The position numbers and the translations under genes were made by a program. Positions 42,518 through 53,272 of a stretch of 64,000 nt of DNA are shown in pieces. The notes under the pieces were generated by a model. That model did no database searches and had not been told where the DNA came from. It was given only the letters and a program-made list of their open reading frames with translations. Source of the DNA: Amia ocellicauda (lineage: Eukaryota; Chordata; Actinopteri; Amiiformes; Amiidae); the NCBI RefSeq assembly GCF_036373705.1, contig NW_027102713.1, positions 95,593-159,592 of the forward strand, written 5' to 3'. The first letter of the stretch is position 1. Every line of letters begins with the position of its first letter.

Positions 42518-42589
42518 TCCCTGGTGGACTAGTGGTCAGGATTCGACGCTCTCACCGCCGCGGCCCGGGTTCGATTCCCGGTCAGGGAA
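42518..42589 (+). tRNA. tRNA-Glu(CUC), unit 5, with A-box change
   Basis: 72 nt. T-to-A in the A box/D arm (GGACTAGTGG) and G-to-A before the anticodon stem (TTCGACGCTC). Possibly weakened or decaying. Confidence 0.8.
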
Positions 42590-42912
42590 GGTGGATCTGT
42601 TGCTCTTCCCCTAGGACCTGTGTGGTGCATTTTCTCTCTCTCTATCTGTGATTAAATCCTTACTTATATACATATGTCCATGAACGTTTCTGGAGCTCAT
42701 GTACATCACATCAAACGACGGGCCGTGATCTTTTCGGTCACTTTGAAAGTTTTGCTCATGACAATCCTTTTCTATTGCGGCACGATGGCTGCCACCGAGG
42801 AAGGAAAGTCGTCCGCAGTTGGCTGCAAGCTTGCCTGAAGCGCAGGAAAGGACTTACTCGCGACGTGCCACTTAAAGACTGAAGAAGTGGGGGTCGGCCT
42901 CACCGAGAGCCC

Positions 42913-44821
42913 TGAGGATTAGCTCACGTGGTAGAGCGCTCACTTAACATTGTAGCGTTATGTTGGGTGTATTTGGATAAGAGCATTTGGGCTCTGAGCT
43001 GAAGCACTGATCTAAAGAAAACCTCTCCCCCCGAAAGTTATCAGATTCCCTTAGCTCATCAGCTTGGAAGTGGTTTGCATCAAAGTGACAGTTTTGGGGA
43101 GGATGGCACCAAGAAGAGGCCAAATAGTTTGGAATTCTGCTATGAGATGTCTGGAGAAAGGGGCCTGTAGGTGATAAAAACTCTTTGAAGTGGACGAGAG
43201 CCGAAATCCCGACATAGAGCTACGAACCCAGGCCAACCGGCATTTCCAAAAGATGGCATGGATTGACATCAGTCATAAATCAAGCCCCCCTCCAATAGGA
43301 CACTGGGGGCTGAAACCGAAATCCAATCTCAAAAACTCAAGAACCAATCACCTCTTGATCTGACAGACTATAAGGAACAGCGGACAGTCTTTCTCACTCT
43401 CTCTCACCTGAACCAGTAACTCACTGCCACAGCTCAACCTGTAGCTCTGTTGCCAGAACCGGAACCAGAAACCAACTAAGTCTTTGCCGGCAACAGAAGA
43501 GTTAAACTGGGAGAAGGAGATTGAGCCGTACGAAGAATTCTTTTAAAGGACTTTATTAAATAAAGAACTTTACACACTGCGCTGCCCGCCTGTGCCCACC
43601 TGATCAGTGGAGTTTTACAGCTGGACAATTGACTAAGTCGACTGTATACGAAAGTGTCAGTCATTTAAATAGCTATTTGAGTCTTAAGAAACTTGACCCT
43701 TGGAACAAACACGGCCCTGCTTTCCTCAAAGACTTTGTCTTCAAATAAGTACGGTGAGAGACCCTGCTTGCCAAGAAGATTTTGTGCACAACCTTGGAGC
43801 CTTCAAACCAGTGGATAATCTGTTTGGAAACGACTCTACTTTCGCGAAACCCCAACTTCCAGGTGTATCGACAGAGTGGAAGTTCTTGGACAAAGCCGAA
43901 CCGGACTAACTTTGTTCCAAACCACACGGACCTCGTGCCGTGTGCTGTTATCTGAGCCCGAAGCCAGAGAGGCCTCTCTGTGATGAAGTTCAGATAAGTT
44001 TAACAGTTTGGAGTTCATGATTCATGACATTTGAGAAATCAATTAGAAATGTTAATCTGTGATTCATAACTCTAGAATGTGTAATATCATTTAGTTTTCT
44101 TAAATATAAATGTGTGTTGCATTAAACTGTTTTGTTGATAATTTTAGAAATAAAATCTGTCAACGCCGAGAAATATCTTCTCATTCCTGTTTAACTGTTT
44201 AGTCTGAAATTGACACAAGTTAATAGACATTAGATTATTGGTGGCCCTGCCTATCCTTAATCATTGAATAATAATCAGTTAAGGGAAATTGTGGTAACAA
44301 GTAATGATAGGATCTTTCTCGGCACCTAAACGTGAATGAGACTGATATATATATATAACGAGAAGTTACCTGACATAAATACTAACCTGCGTAGTTATTT
44401 AATGTCTGACTAATAATACTAACGAGAGACTCACCTTCGTCTTACTAACCGGTATTGTAGTCAATGTGTTTATAACCTTTTTTGTTTAACGATTTGTGTT
44501 ATCATATGTGATCCCAAGGTCTTTGATTTGGTCACGGAAGTGATTTGTCATCGATTTGTTGATCTAGAGTTGAATTGTAATTCGTTTTTCCCTTTTGTAT
44601 AATTAGTGTAGTGCTACATTTAGTCTTTGTTTTGAATACATTTGACAATTTATATCTTTGGAATTGGTGTCTGCGTCCAATTATTACAGAAGTTGAGTTC
44701 TACAAGATTCCAGGATTCGTGATAAGGTGATACTATAAATTCACTTCTTTAATTGAAATGTATAAGTGTACCTTACGCTACAGCATGCGAGAGGCAGCGG
44801 GATCGATGCCCGCATTCTCCA
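42913..44821 (+). pseudogene. tRNA-Ala split by solo LTR, unit 6
   Basis: 5' half 42913-42950 (AACAT instead of AGCAT, so both anticodon and target duplication are mutated), 3' half 44783-44821 with GCAT intact. Confidence 0.86.
42951..44782. mobile_element. Solo LTR, unit 6 (1832 bp)
   Basis: Same LTR and position; slightly more substitutions than in the other units. Confidence 0.75.
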
Positions 44822-45025
44822 AGGCCTCAGGCGCTCGTGCCCCGGATTCGGGGGAGAGTCGCTCACTTTTCTTGCCGCAGACACAGGCGCAAGGCATTGC
44901 CTGTTTGCCGTAAGCTTATCAGACACAACGCGCCCGCGACGGCTGCAGCATTAGCACGCCGGCTGGCCCTTCCGAAGTTCCCCAAAAACGACCGAGATGC
45001 TGCTTCGATGTCGTAACCCCAGGAA

Positions 45026-45679
45026 CGACCGCAAAGGCACTCCAACCCTCAATCTTTCGATCCGAAGTCAGACCGAAGAGACTGTATGATGTTTTAGATT
45101 AAAGATAGTATGCAGACCGAGCAAGTTAGATTTATCGAGCTAGCAAACAGCCATTGAGGCACCTGTTCGGGACGTACCCTGTAGAAATTCCTGTCAACGA
45201 TAAAAGGATCAAACGGTGGAGAAAAAGCCCGCAGGATGTTTGTCAAAACTCTGTTTGTGGACTGAATGGCTTTCCCAGATTGGCAGGGACTGTTTTTGGT
45301 ATTGACTGAGGGACAGTTGTAAAAGACAACCTCTCACCAGACCTCTGGCATACACCAAAGAAAGCCACCTCACCTCTCCCCCGGATCTCACAAAACACAA
45401 TCCCCCCCGCCCCCAGGGAAGACAGACCGCAATCGGACTCGGGCTTGCACCTTTTGATTGGATGAACGGCCGCAAACATTCTATGTCATTTTCTTTTAAA
45501 GCTTCACTCGTGCTTGTAAAAAACCGAGGTCTCACTGAAAGAATGCCCTGACGTGGTTGCTTCCAAGCTAGCTGGTTTACAAAGTTCCTTTTCGCTTTAA
45601 CGATGATTTCTAAGAAGGGAAATAATCTATCTGTAATCTGTCAACACAGGCACCTTCTTCTCCGTTAAGCCACGCGGTC
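45026..45679 (-). pseudogene. Split tRNA-Arg(UCG)-like gene, unit 6
   Basis: Same arrangement as unit 1. Confidence 0.58.
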
Positions 45680-45835
45680 ACCACCAGGAAGATGAACGCA
45701 CCAGGCCGACCCGGAGTTTTCGCCAATTCGTCTCCAAGCCTCCCAAGAGGGAACATAAACAGGCCTTATTTGCAGACACAGGCCCTCACGCAGGGAGACC
45801 ACCGCTCCACCGCCGCTGCCCCTGCCAAGGGCCCC

Positions 45836-45907
45836 AGGTCCCACCAAGACTTGAACTCGGATCGCTGGATTCAGAGTCCAGAGTGCTAACCATTACACCA
45901 TGGAACC
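45836..45907 (-). tRNA. tRNA-Gln(CUG), unit 6
   Basis: 72 nt; one T-stem change that leaves a G-U pair. Anticodon loop intact. Confidence 0.91.
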
Positions 45908-46042
45908 AAGCCGGCTGCCCACCTCTTGCCCGTGACGAAGGTTTCTGCTCTACGCACACGTCTCGCTCTGTCGCACGGCCAAGTCCAGAGTGAGCCAAGT
46001 TGCGCCCAGAGTGCAGCGTGTGGCGGGTCACTTCCGGAGCCG

Positions 46043-46114
46043 TCCCTGGTGGTCTAGTGGTCAGGATTCGGCGCTCTCACCGCCGCGGCCCGGGTTCGAT
46101 TCCCGGTCAGGGAA
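46043..46114 (+). tRNA. tRNA-Glu(CUC), unit 6
   Basis: 72 nt, same as unit 1. Confidence 0.95.
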
Positions 46115-46437
46115 GGTGGATCTGTTGCTCTTCCCCTAGGAACTGTGTGGTGCATTTTCTCTCTCTCTATCTGTGATTAAATCCTTACTTATGTACATAT
46201 GTCCATGAACGTTTCTGGAGCTCATGTAAATCAAATCACACGACGGGCCGTGATCTTTTCGGTCACTTTGAAAGTTTTGCTCATGACAATCCTTTTCTAT
46301 TGCGGCACGATGGCTGCCACCGAGGAAGGAAAGTCGTCCGCAGTTGGCTGCAAGCTTGCCTGAAGCGCAGGAAAGGACTTACTCGCGACGTGCCACTTAA
46401 AGGCTGAAGAAGTGGGGGTCAGCCTCACTGAGAGCCC

Positions 46438-48345
46438 TGAGGATTAGCTCACGTGGTAGAGCGCTCGCTTAGCATTGTAGCGTTATGTTGGGTGTATTTG
46501 GATAAGAGCATTTGGGCTCTGAGCTGAAGCACTGATCTAAAGAAAACCTCTCCCCCCCAAAGTTATCAGATTCCCTTAGCTCATCAGCTTGGAACTGGTT
46601 TGCATCAAAGTGACAGTTTTGGGGAGGATGGCACCAAGAAGAGGCCAAATAGTTTGGAATTCTGCTATGAGATGTCTGGAGAAAGGGGCCTGTAGGTGAT
46701 AAAAACTCTTTGAAGTGGACGAGAGCCGAAATCCCGACATAGAGCTACGAACCCAGGCCAACCGGCATTTCCAAAAGATGGCATGGATTGACATCAGTCA
46801 TAAATCAAGCCCCCCTCCAATAGGACAATGGGGGCTGAAACCGAAATCCAATCTCAAAAATTCAAGAACCAATCACCTCTTGATCTGACAGACTATAAGG
46901 AATAGCGGACAGTCTTTCTCGCTCTCTCTCACCTGAACCAGTAACTCGCTGCCACAGCTCAACCTGTAGCTCTGTTGCCAGAACCGGAACCTGAAACCAA
47001 CTAAGTCTTTGCCGGCAACAGAAGAGTTAAACTGGGAGAAGGAGATTGAGCCGTACGAAGAATTCTTTTAAAGGACTTTATTAAATATAGAACTTTACAG
47101 ACTGCGCTGCCCGCCTGTGCCCACCTGATCAGTGGAGTTTTACAGCTGGACAATTGACTAAGTCGACTGTATACGAAAGTGTCAGTCATTTAAATAGCTA
47201 TTTGAGTCTTAAGAAACTTGACCCTTGGAACAAACACGGCCCTGCTTTCCTCAAAGACTTTGTCTTCAAATAAGTACGGTGAGAGACCCTGCTTGCCAAG
47301 AAGATTTTGTGCACAACCTTGGAGCCTTCAAACCAGTGGAAAATCTGTTTGGAAACGACTCTACTTTCGCGAAACCCCAACTTCCAGGTGTATCGACTGA
47401 GTGGAAGTTCTTGGACAAAGCCGAACGGACTGCCTTTTTTTCCAAACCACACGGACCTCGTGCCGTGTGCTGTTATCTGAGCCCGAAGCCAGAGAGGCCT
47501 CTCTGCGACGAAGTTCAGATAAGTTTAACAGTTTGGAGTTCATGATTCATGACATTTGAGAAATCAATTAGAAATGTTAATCTGTGATTCATAACTCTAG
47601 AATGTGTAATATCATTTAGTTTTCTTAAATATAAATGTGTGTTGCATTAAACTGTTTTGTTGATAATTTTAGAAATAAAATCTGTCAACGCCGAGAAATA
47701 TCTTCTCATTCCTGTTTAACTGTTTAGTCTGAAATTGACACAAGTTAATAGACATTAGATTATTGGTGGCCCTGCCTATCCTTAATCATTGAATAATAAT
47801 CAGTTAAGGGAAATGTGGTAACAAGTAATGATAGGATCTTTCTCGGCACCTAAACGTGAATGAGACTGATATATATATTTTACGAGAAGTTACCTGACAT
47901 AAATACTAACCTGCGTAGTTATTTAATGTCTGACTAATAATACTAACGAGAGACTCACCTTCGTCTTACTAACCGGTATTGTAGTCAATGTGTTTATAAC
48001 CTTTTTTGTTTAACGATTTGTGTTATCATATGTGATCCCATGGTCTTTGATTTGGTCACGGAAGTGATTTGTCTTCGATTTGTCGATCTAGAGTTGAATT
48101 GTAATTAGTTTTTCCCTTTTGTATAATTAGTGTAGTGCTACATTTAGTCTTTGTTTTGAATACATTTGACAATTTATATCTTTGGAATTGGTGTCTGCGT
48201 CCAATTATTACAGAAATTGAGTTCTACAAGATTCCAGGATTCGTGATAAGGTGATACTATAAATTCACTTCTTTAATTGAAATGTATAAGTGTACCTTAC
48301 GCTACAGCATGCGAGAGGCAGCGGGATCGATGCCCGCATTCTCCA
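46438..48345 (+). pseudogene. tRNA-Ala(AGC) split by solo LTR, unit 7
   Basis: 5' half 46438-46475, 3' half 48307-48345, GCAT on both sides. Confidence 0.88.
46476..48306. mobile_element. Solo LTR, unit 7 (1831 bp)
   Basis: Same LTR and position as in unit 1; the AATAAA near 47085 is changed to AATATA. Confidence 0.75.
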
Positions 48346-48549
48346 AGGCCTCAGGCGCTCGTGCCCCGGTTTCGGGGGAGAGTCGCTCACTTTTCTTGCC
48401 GCAGATACAGGCGCAAGGCATTGCCTGTTTGCCGTAAGGTTATCAGACACAACGCGCCGGCGACGGCTGCAGCATTAGCACGCCGGCTGGCCCTTCCGAA
48501 GTTCCCCAAAAACGACCGAGATGCCGCTTCGACGTCGTAACCCCAGGAA

Positions 48550-49194
48550 CGACCGCAAAGGCACTCCAACCCTCAATCTTCCGATCCGAAGTCAGACCGA
48601 AGAGACTGTATGATGTTTTAGATTAAAGATAGTATGCAGACCGAGCAAGTTAGATTTATCGAGCTAGCAAACAGCCATTGAGGCACCTGTTCGGGACGTA
48701 CCCTGTAGAAATTCCTGTCAACGATAAAAGGATCAAACGGTGGAGAAAAAGCCCGCAGGATGTTTGTCAAAACTCTGTTTGTGGACTGAATGGCTTTCCC
48801 AGATTGGCAGGGACTGTCTTTGGTATTGACTGAGGGACAGTTGTAAAAGACAACCTCTCACCGGACCTCTGGCATACACCAAAGAAAGCCACCTCACCTC
48901 TCCCCCGGATCTCACAAAACAGAATCCCCCCCGCCCCCAGGGAAGACAGACCGCAATCGGACTCGGGCTTGATTGGATGAACGGCCGCAAACATTCTATG
49001 TCATTTTCTTTTAAAGCTTCACTCGTGCTTGTAAAAAACCGAGGTCTCACTGAAAGAATGCCCTGACGTGGTTGCTTCCAAGCTAGCTGGTTTACAAAGT
49101 TCCTTTTCGCTTTAACGATGATTTCCAAGAAGGGAAATAATCTATCTGTAATCTGTCAACACAGGCACCTTCTTCTCCGTTAAGCCACGCGGTC
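48550..49194 (-). pseudogene. Split tRNA-Arg(UCG)-like gene, unit 7
   Basis: Same arrangement; the insert carries the same 9-bp deletion as unit 2. Confidence 0.58.
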
Positions 49195-49361
49195 ACCACC
49201 AGGAAGATGAACGCACCAGGCCGACCCGGAGTTTTCGCCAATTCGTCTCCAAGCCTCCCAAGAGGGAACATAAACAGGCCTTATTCGCAGACACAGGCCC
49301 TCACGCAGGGAGACCACCGCTGCACCGCCGCTGCACCGCCGCTGCCCCTGCCAAGGGCCCC

Positions 49362-49432
49362 AGGTTCCACTTGACTTGAACTCGGATCGCTGGATTCAGA
49401 GTCCAGAGTGCTAACCATTACACCTTGGAACC
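49362..49432 (-). pseudogene. tRNA-Gln(CUG), unit 7, probably a pseudogene
   Basis: 71 nt with the same altered, shortened T-stem strand as unit 5 and an A-to-T change in the D arm (CACCTTGG). The anticodon loop is normal. Confidence 0.75.
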
Positions 49433-49567
49433 AAGCCCGCTGCCCACCTCTTGCCCGTGACGAAGGTTTCTGCTCTACGCACACGTCTCGCTCTGTCGCA
49501 CGGCCAAGTCCAGAGTGAGCCAAGTTGCGCCCAGAGTGCTGCGTGTGGTGGGTCACTTCGGGAGCCG

Positions 49568-49639
49568 TCCCTGGTGGTCTAGTGGTCAGGATTCGGTGCT
49601 CTCACCGCTGCGGCCCGGGTTCGATTCCCGGTCAGGGAA
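49568..49639 (+). tRNA. tRNA-Glu(CUC), unit 7
   Basis: 72 nt with two changes (CGGTGCTC and CCGCTGCGG). It lies 27 bp before the target duplication of Maverick copy 3. Confidence 0.88.
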
Positions 49640-49672
49640 GGTGGATCTGTTGCTCTTCCTCTAGGACCTGTG

Positions 49673-49842
49673 AGTAGATAGTAGGGTTTTTTGGGGCGCG
49701 GCCTATTTTGTTATGACGTATGCCCTAAGCTTACGTCATAATTGGGGGGCGTGATTTTAGAGTTATTTCCTTAATTATTCCTACGTCATATCCGTCAGAA
49801 AGTGTACACCCCTAAAACCCTGAACAACAAGGCCACCCATAA
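49673..49842 (+). repeat. Left TIR, copy 3 (170 bp)
   Basis: As 19859-20039 but with one extra G in the G-run and a 12-bp deletion after AAGCTTA. All three CRE/ATF-like heptamers remain. Confidence 0.93.
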
Positions 49843-49963
49843 AGACCCCCCCCCCCCCCCTGAAGGCAACGCCCCGAAACTCTCCTCTCTATTTAAGACC
49901 CCGCGCTGCTTTTAGGCAATACCTCTTTAATTCTCAGCATCTGAAACATCCCGCTTCTTCAAC

Positions 49964-50674
49964 ATGTCCAGCGACATCAACATGAAACCCCGCAAGAAAC
50001 AATCCCGGGCAAGGGTTCCTGTACTCACCAATTTGAAGATTGAACGCTCCTGGGTGTTGTTCTGGGGGGGTCGACGGGGTTACCGCTTTAAAAGGGATCC
50101 CAGCTATGTTGGAGTGGAGCTTTTTGCTTTGGGAGAGAAGGAGGATACGTTGGAACCTTTTGAGACGGTGATTGAATACTCTTTTGAGGACTGGTTGAAG
50201 GTGATGGCATGGAGAGACCTGGGGCTTGTGGATAAGACTCTAGAAGGCTTGCAAGAGGGTCCAAGAGAAGGCGAAACGGAGTCTCCGACTCAGAGTTTTG
50301 AAAGGTGTGAATGGGAAAGCTTGCAGAACTACGGTACAGTGGTGAAGAGTCTATCTCTAACTACTGATCGTAAGGTTTTGTTTAGCAGTACCCTGATTAC
50401 AAACCCTATTGAAGGGGTTGTGGAGGATCCAGAAAAACAGGTTACTGAAATTATGTTTGACGCCGTGGACTGGCCGTTCTTGAAAGAGGTCATAAACTGT
50501 ATAAATGATGGTTTTGACATCTTGACCAAATGTTCACAACTGGATTCTGTTAGAAGGAGAATATGCTGGATTATGGATTATATATCCCCCTTGAATGACG
50601 ACGACGATGATAAAACAGACGACCTGTGGGGGGTTGGAGGGGGGTCTGACGGCTCAGGGTCTACTCTCTTCTAA
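49964..50674 (+). CDS. Early-region protein 1, copy 3 (236 aa)
   Basis: Same protein as at 20161-20871, with the same TATA-like box 67 bp upstream. Confidence 0.7.
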   Translation: MSSDINMKPRKKQSRARVPVLTNLKIERSWVLFWGGRRGYRFKRDPSYVGVELFALGEKEDTLEPFETVIEYSFEDWLKVMAWRDLGLVDKTLEGLQEGPREGETESPTQSFERCEWESLQNYGTVVKSLSLTTDRKVLFSSTLITNPIEGVVEDPEKQVTEIMFDAVDWPFLKEVINCINDGFDILTKCSQLDSVRRRICWIMDYISPLNDDDDDKTDDLWGVGGGSDGSGSTLF

Positions 50675-50689
50675 GAGGGCGGTGTGTCG

Positions 50690-50717
50690 TGACGTAGTGA
50701 AGAGATAGGATAAAAGG
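50690..50717 (+). promoter_or_regulatory. CRE-like site and TATA box of early gene 2, copy 3
   Basis: TGACGTA and ATAAAAGG, unchanged from copy 2. Confidence 0.6.
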
Positions 50718-50752
50718 CGCAACAATTCATTCATGGTTTAAAATTAAAGAGA

Positions 50753-51601
50753 ATGTCTTACCCGAAAGCTGCGGACGTCGACAGGCTCTACAGGCCTCTT
50801 CAAACCCGGGATCACCCCTGGTTCTATTCCCCAGATTTTGTATACACTCCGGAACCCTCTGACTGCGGTTACCCTCCAAGACCTCAGACCCCGGTCCCTC
50901 AGGACGAAACAACATGCGGAGCGATGGATGTCCAAATGAGTCTCGGGGATCCCCAGCCTCTGGAGCTCATGGAGGGCCTCGATTTTGCCGAACTGTCTAC
51001 CGTCTGTGCGTCTCAGGAGGGGGTCAGTCCAATGGATGTAGAAACACCCCACAAACCACCAGGCGACCCAATGAGCATCGGACGGTCTCGGGGGCGTGAT
51101 GAAGACGCAGGATTTATGCCCGGGGTAGGTGTCCAAGTAAGCAGAGTGGTTAAAAGCACCCTGGTGTATATTCTGAGTGCTCTCATCGACCGAGCTCTGA
51201 AAGAAGTCTGTCGGGGGTGTGAAGTGAATCACCCCAGTCAGTTGAGACACAGTTGTTTGTTTGAACCAGACCGTTACTATTTCCTGTTCTATTTCAACGT
51301 GTTTTACAGAAGACTGAACAAACCGTGGCTGAAACCGGCACTAATCAAGGCTCTGTCTTACTCCCACATACATGTCACTGCTGGACAAGTCCAGAAAATC
51401 ATAGATGAGATTTTGCTGGAGCTGAAAAAGGAGCCGTTTATAATAGAGAAACTTGGGCAGCTGCTCAATGACCTGGATGAGCCAAGTAGAAAAACCGCTG
51501 GCAAGCTAAAAGCTTATTTCTTCCGTAAAGAAGTTAAAGCTGGGGGCAGCGACGAAGAATTCGACATCTACGCCACTGATTCAGACTCTGACCTGAACTA
51601 A
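50753..51601 (+). CDS. Early-region protein 2 with Cys/His motif, copy 3 (282 aa)
   Basis: Same protein as at 20950-21798. Confidence 0.72.
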   Translation: MSYPKAADVDRLYRPLQTRDHPWFYSPDFVYTPEPSDCGYPPRPQTPVPQDETTCGAMDVQMSLGDPQPLELMEGLDFAELSTVCASQEGVSPMDVETPHKPPGDPMSIGRSRGRDEDAGFMPGVGVQVSRVVKSTLVYILSALIDRALKEVCRGCEVNHPSQLRHSCLFEPDRYYFLFYFNVFYRRLNKPWLKPALIKALSYSHIHVTAGQVQKIIDEILLELKKEPFIIEKLGQLLNDLDEPSRKTAGKLKAYFFRKEVKAGGSDEEFDIYATDSDSDLN

Positions 51602-51613
51602 GGGACTTTGAAC

Positions 51614-52120
51614 ATGGGGAATGTTCTGGACTGCTGCTGCAACTGGTTCTGTCATCAACACTCTGCAGCTAACCTGAGAGCGCTATTACACCATGTGCTT
51701 GACAGAAAAGTAGCCAACGCGAGCCTTTTCTCTACAGATTTAACCATCGATGAGGATCAACTTTCAAACCTGGAAAAGTTAATGGTTGCTGTAACAAAGA
51801 CCGGGGGGTACGAACACTGGGATGAAGCGCTCAAGGGGGCCAAGAATGATATTAGGCCATTTCATCAACATCTGTATGACCTTTTACTGAGCATGTTTAA
51901 TACCCCTCTGTTTACTTTTAAAATAGGTCATATTGTTGTTTTATTTACATATGTAACTGAGGTGTGTGCCTACAAGATAAAGAAACAGGTATTTGTTGAT
52001 ATAGATCAAGTAACCAATCATCTGATTTCTTTTTGTCTGGACCGTAGAAAAAATTGTTGTGTATGTTATACTTTTCTCAAATGTCTAAAAAGGGGTATCT
52101 GCTCTCCTGAAGTTGAATAA
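51614..52120 (+). CDS. Early-region protein 3, possible myristoylated Bcl-2-like protein, copy 3 (168 aa)
   Basis: Same protein as at 21811-22317; AATAAA overlaps the stop and the integrase TATA box follows at 52130. Confidence 0.65.
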   Translation: MGNVLDCCCNWFCHQHSAANLRALLHHVLDRKVANASLFSTDLTIDEDQLSNLEKLMVAVTKTGGYEHWDEALKGAKNDIRPFHQHLYDLLLSMFNTPLFTFKIGHIVVLFTYVTEVCAYKIKKQVFVDIDQVTNHLISFCLDRRKNCCVCYTFLKCLKRGICSPEVE

Positions 52121-52176
52121 AAAACCTTGTATAAAAACTTTGCGCATAGTGTGGGTCTGTGTGTTTATTTGGCAGA

Positions 52177-53268
52177 ATGACTCGGCAAGCTCCCCAAATG
52201 CATGAACTATACTACAACCCAGCCAAGATTGGGGGTTTGGCGGGTAAGAAGGGTTTTCAAAGAGGACTCGCTGAGGCCGGCGTGAAGGTTAATGATGTGG
52301 TTGTTTCAGAATGGTTACGGGAACAAGACGCCTATACCTTACATAAACCTCTCAGGATTAACTTTAAAAGAAACCGTGTATATGCAACTGACATAGACTC
52401 ACAATGGCAAATGGATCTAGTCGATATGTCAAATTTATCAAAACATAACAATGGTCACAAATTTATGTTGATGTGTATCGATGTGTTATCAAAATATGCC
52501 TGGGCTCGCATTCTACATAATAAAACAGGTCGGGCGGTGACAAGGGCCTTTGAGGATATATTGTCCCAGGGACGATGTCCTAAAAAACTGCAGACTGATA
52601 AAGGAAAAGAGTTTCTCAACAGAGAATTTCAGAATCTACTGAAGAGACACAAAATACATCATTTCACCACCGGTAATGAGCTTAAGGCATCGGTGGTGGA
52701 GAGGTTTAACCGCACCATAAAGACCAAAATGTGGAGATATTTTACAGCGGTCAACACGTTCAAGTATTTTGATAAAGTTCAGGATTTTATCGATGCTTAC
52801 AACCAAGGGTATCACGCCAGTATTAAAATGAAGCCTATAGATGTTGATCAAAGTAATTCTTTTAAGGTCTATAAAAAATTATACGGCCCATTTATTAAGA
52901 AGGGGAAAACTACTTATAAGTTCAACATCGGTGATGTGGTTCGCGTTTCAAATCTAAGGAGTACTTTTGCCAAAGGTTATGAACAAACATTTTCTGACGA
53001 ATATTTTACAGTTACCGAACAGGTGGCTAGAGACCCCCCCGTGTACCGGTTAAAAGACAATGACGGGGAGGATATAGAAGGAACGTTTTACGAAGCCGAG
53101 TTACAAAAAATTATTGTGGGTAAAGACATTGTATACAGAGTTGAAAAGATATTAGCTGAGAAAACCCAGAACCGGAAAAAATATGTGTTGGTGAAATGGC
53201 TTGGATGGCCTGAAAAGTTCAATAGTTGGGTCCCGGAACAACAGGTTTGTGATATTCAAGCCTTATAA
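52177..53268 (+). CDS. int: DDE integrase with chromodomain, copy 3 (363 aa)
   Basis: As at 22374-23465, catalytic D80, D141 and E175 intact. It differs from copy 2 at three residues in the C-terminal half (Asn for Lys, Asn for Tyr, Leu for Ile). Confidence 0.93.
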   Translation: MTRQAPQMHELYYNPAKIGGLAGKKGFQRGLAEAGVKVNDVVVSEWLREQDAYTLHKPLRINFKRNRVYATDIDSQWQMDLVDMSNLSKHNNGHKFMLMCIDVLSKYAWARILHNKTGRAVTRAFEDILSQGRCPKKLQTDKGKEFLNREFQNLLKRHKIHHFTTGNELKASVVERFNRTIKTKMWRYFTAVNTFKYFDKVQDFIDAYNQGYHASIKMKPIDVDQSNSFKVYKKLYGPFIKKGKTTYKFNIGDVVRVSNLRSTFAKGYEQTFSDEYFTVTEQVARDPPVYRLKDNDGEDIEGTFYEAELQKIIVGKDIVYRVEKILAEKTQNRKKYVLVKWLGWPEKFNSWVPEQQVCDIQAL

Positions 53269-53272
53269 CAAC

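Larger units (their letters stand above)
39083..42616 (+). repeat. tRNA-cluster repeat unit 5 (3534 bp)
   Basis: Same order. It has an extra CTGCACCGCCG near 42270-42292, shared with unit 7, and diverged tRNA genes. Confidence 0.95.
42617..46141 (+). repeat. tRNA-cluster repeat unit 6 (3525 bp)
   Basis: Same order; the boundary hexamer with the next unit is ACTGTG instead of CCTGTG. Confidence 0.95.
46142..49672 (+). repeat. tRNA-cluster repeat unit 7 (3531 bp)
   Basis: Precedes Maverick copy 3; its last six bases, CCTGTG (49667-49672), are the left target duplication. It combines variants of units 2, 4 and 5. Confidence 0.95.
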
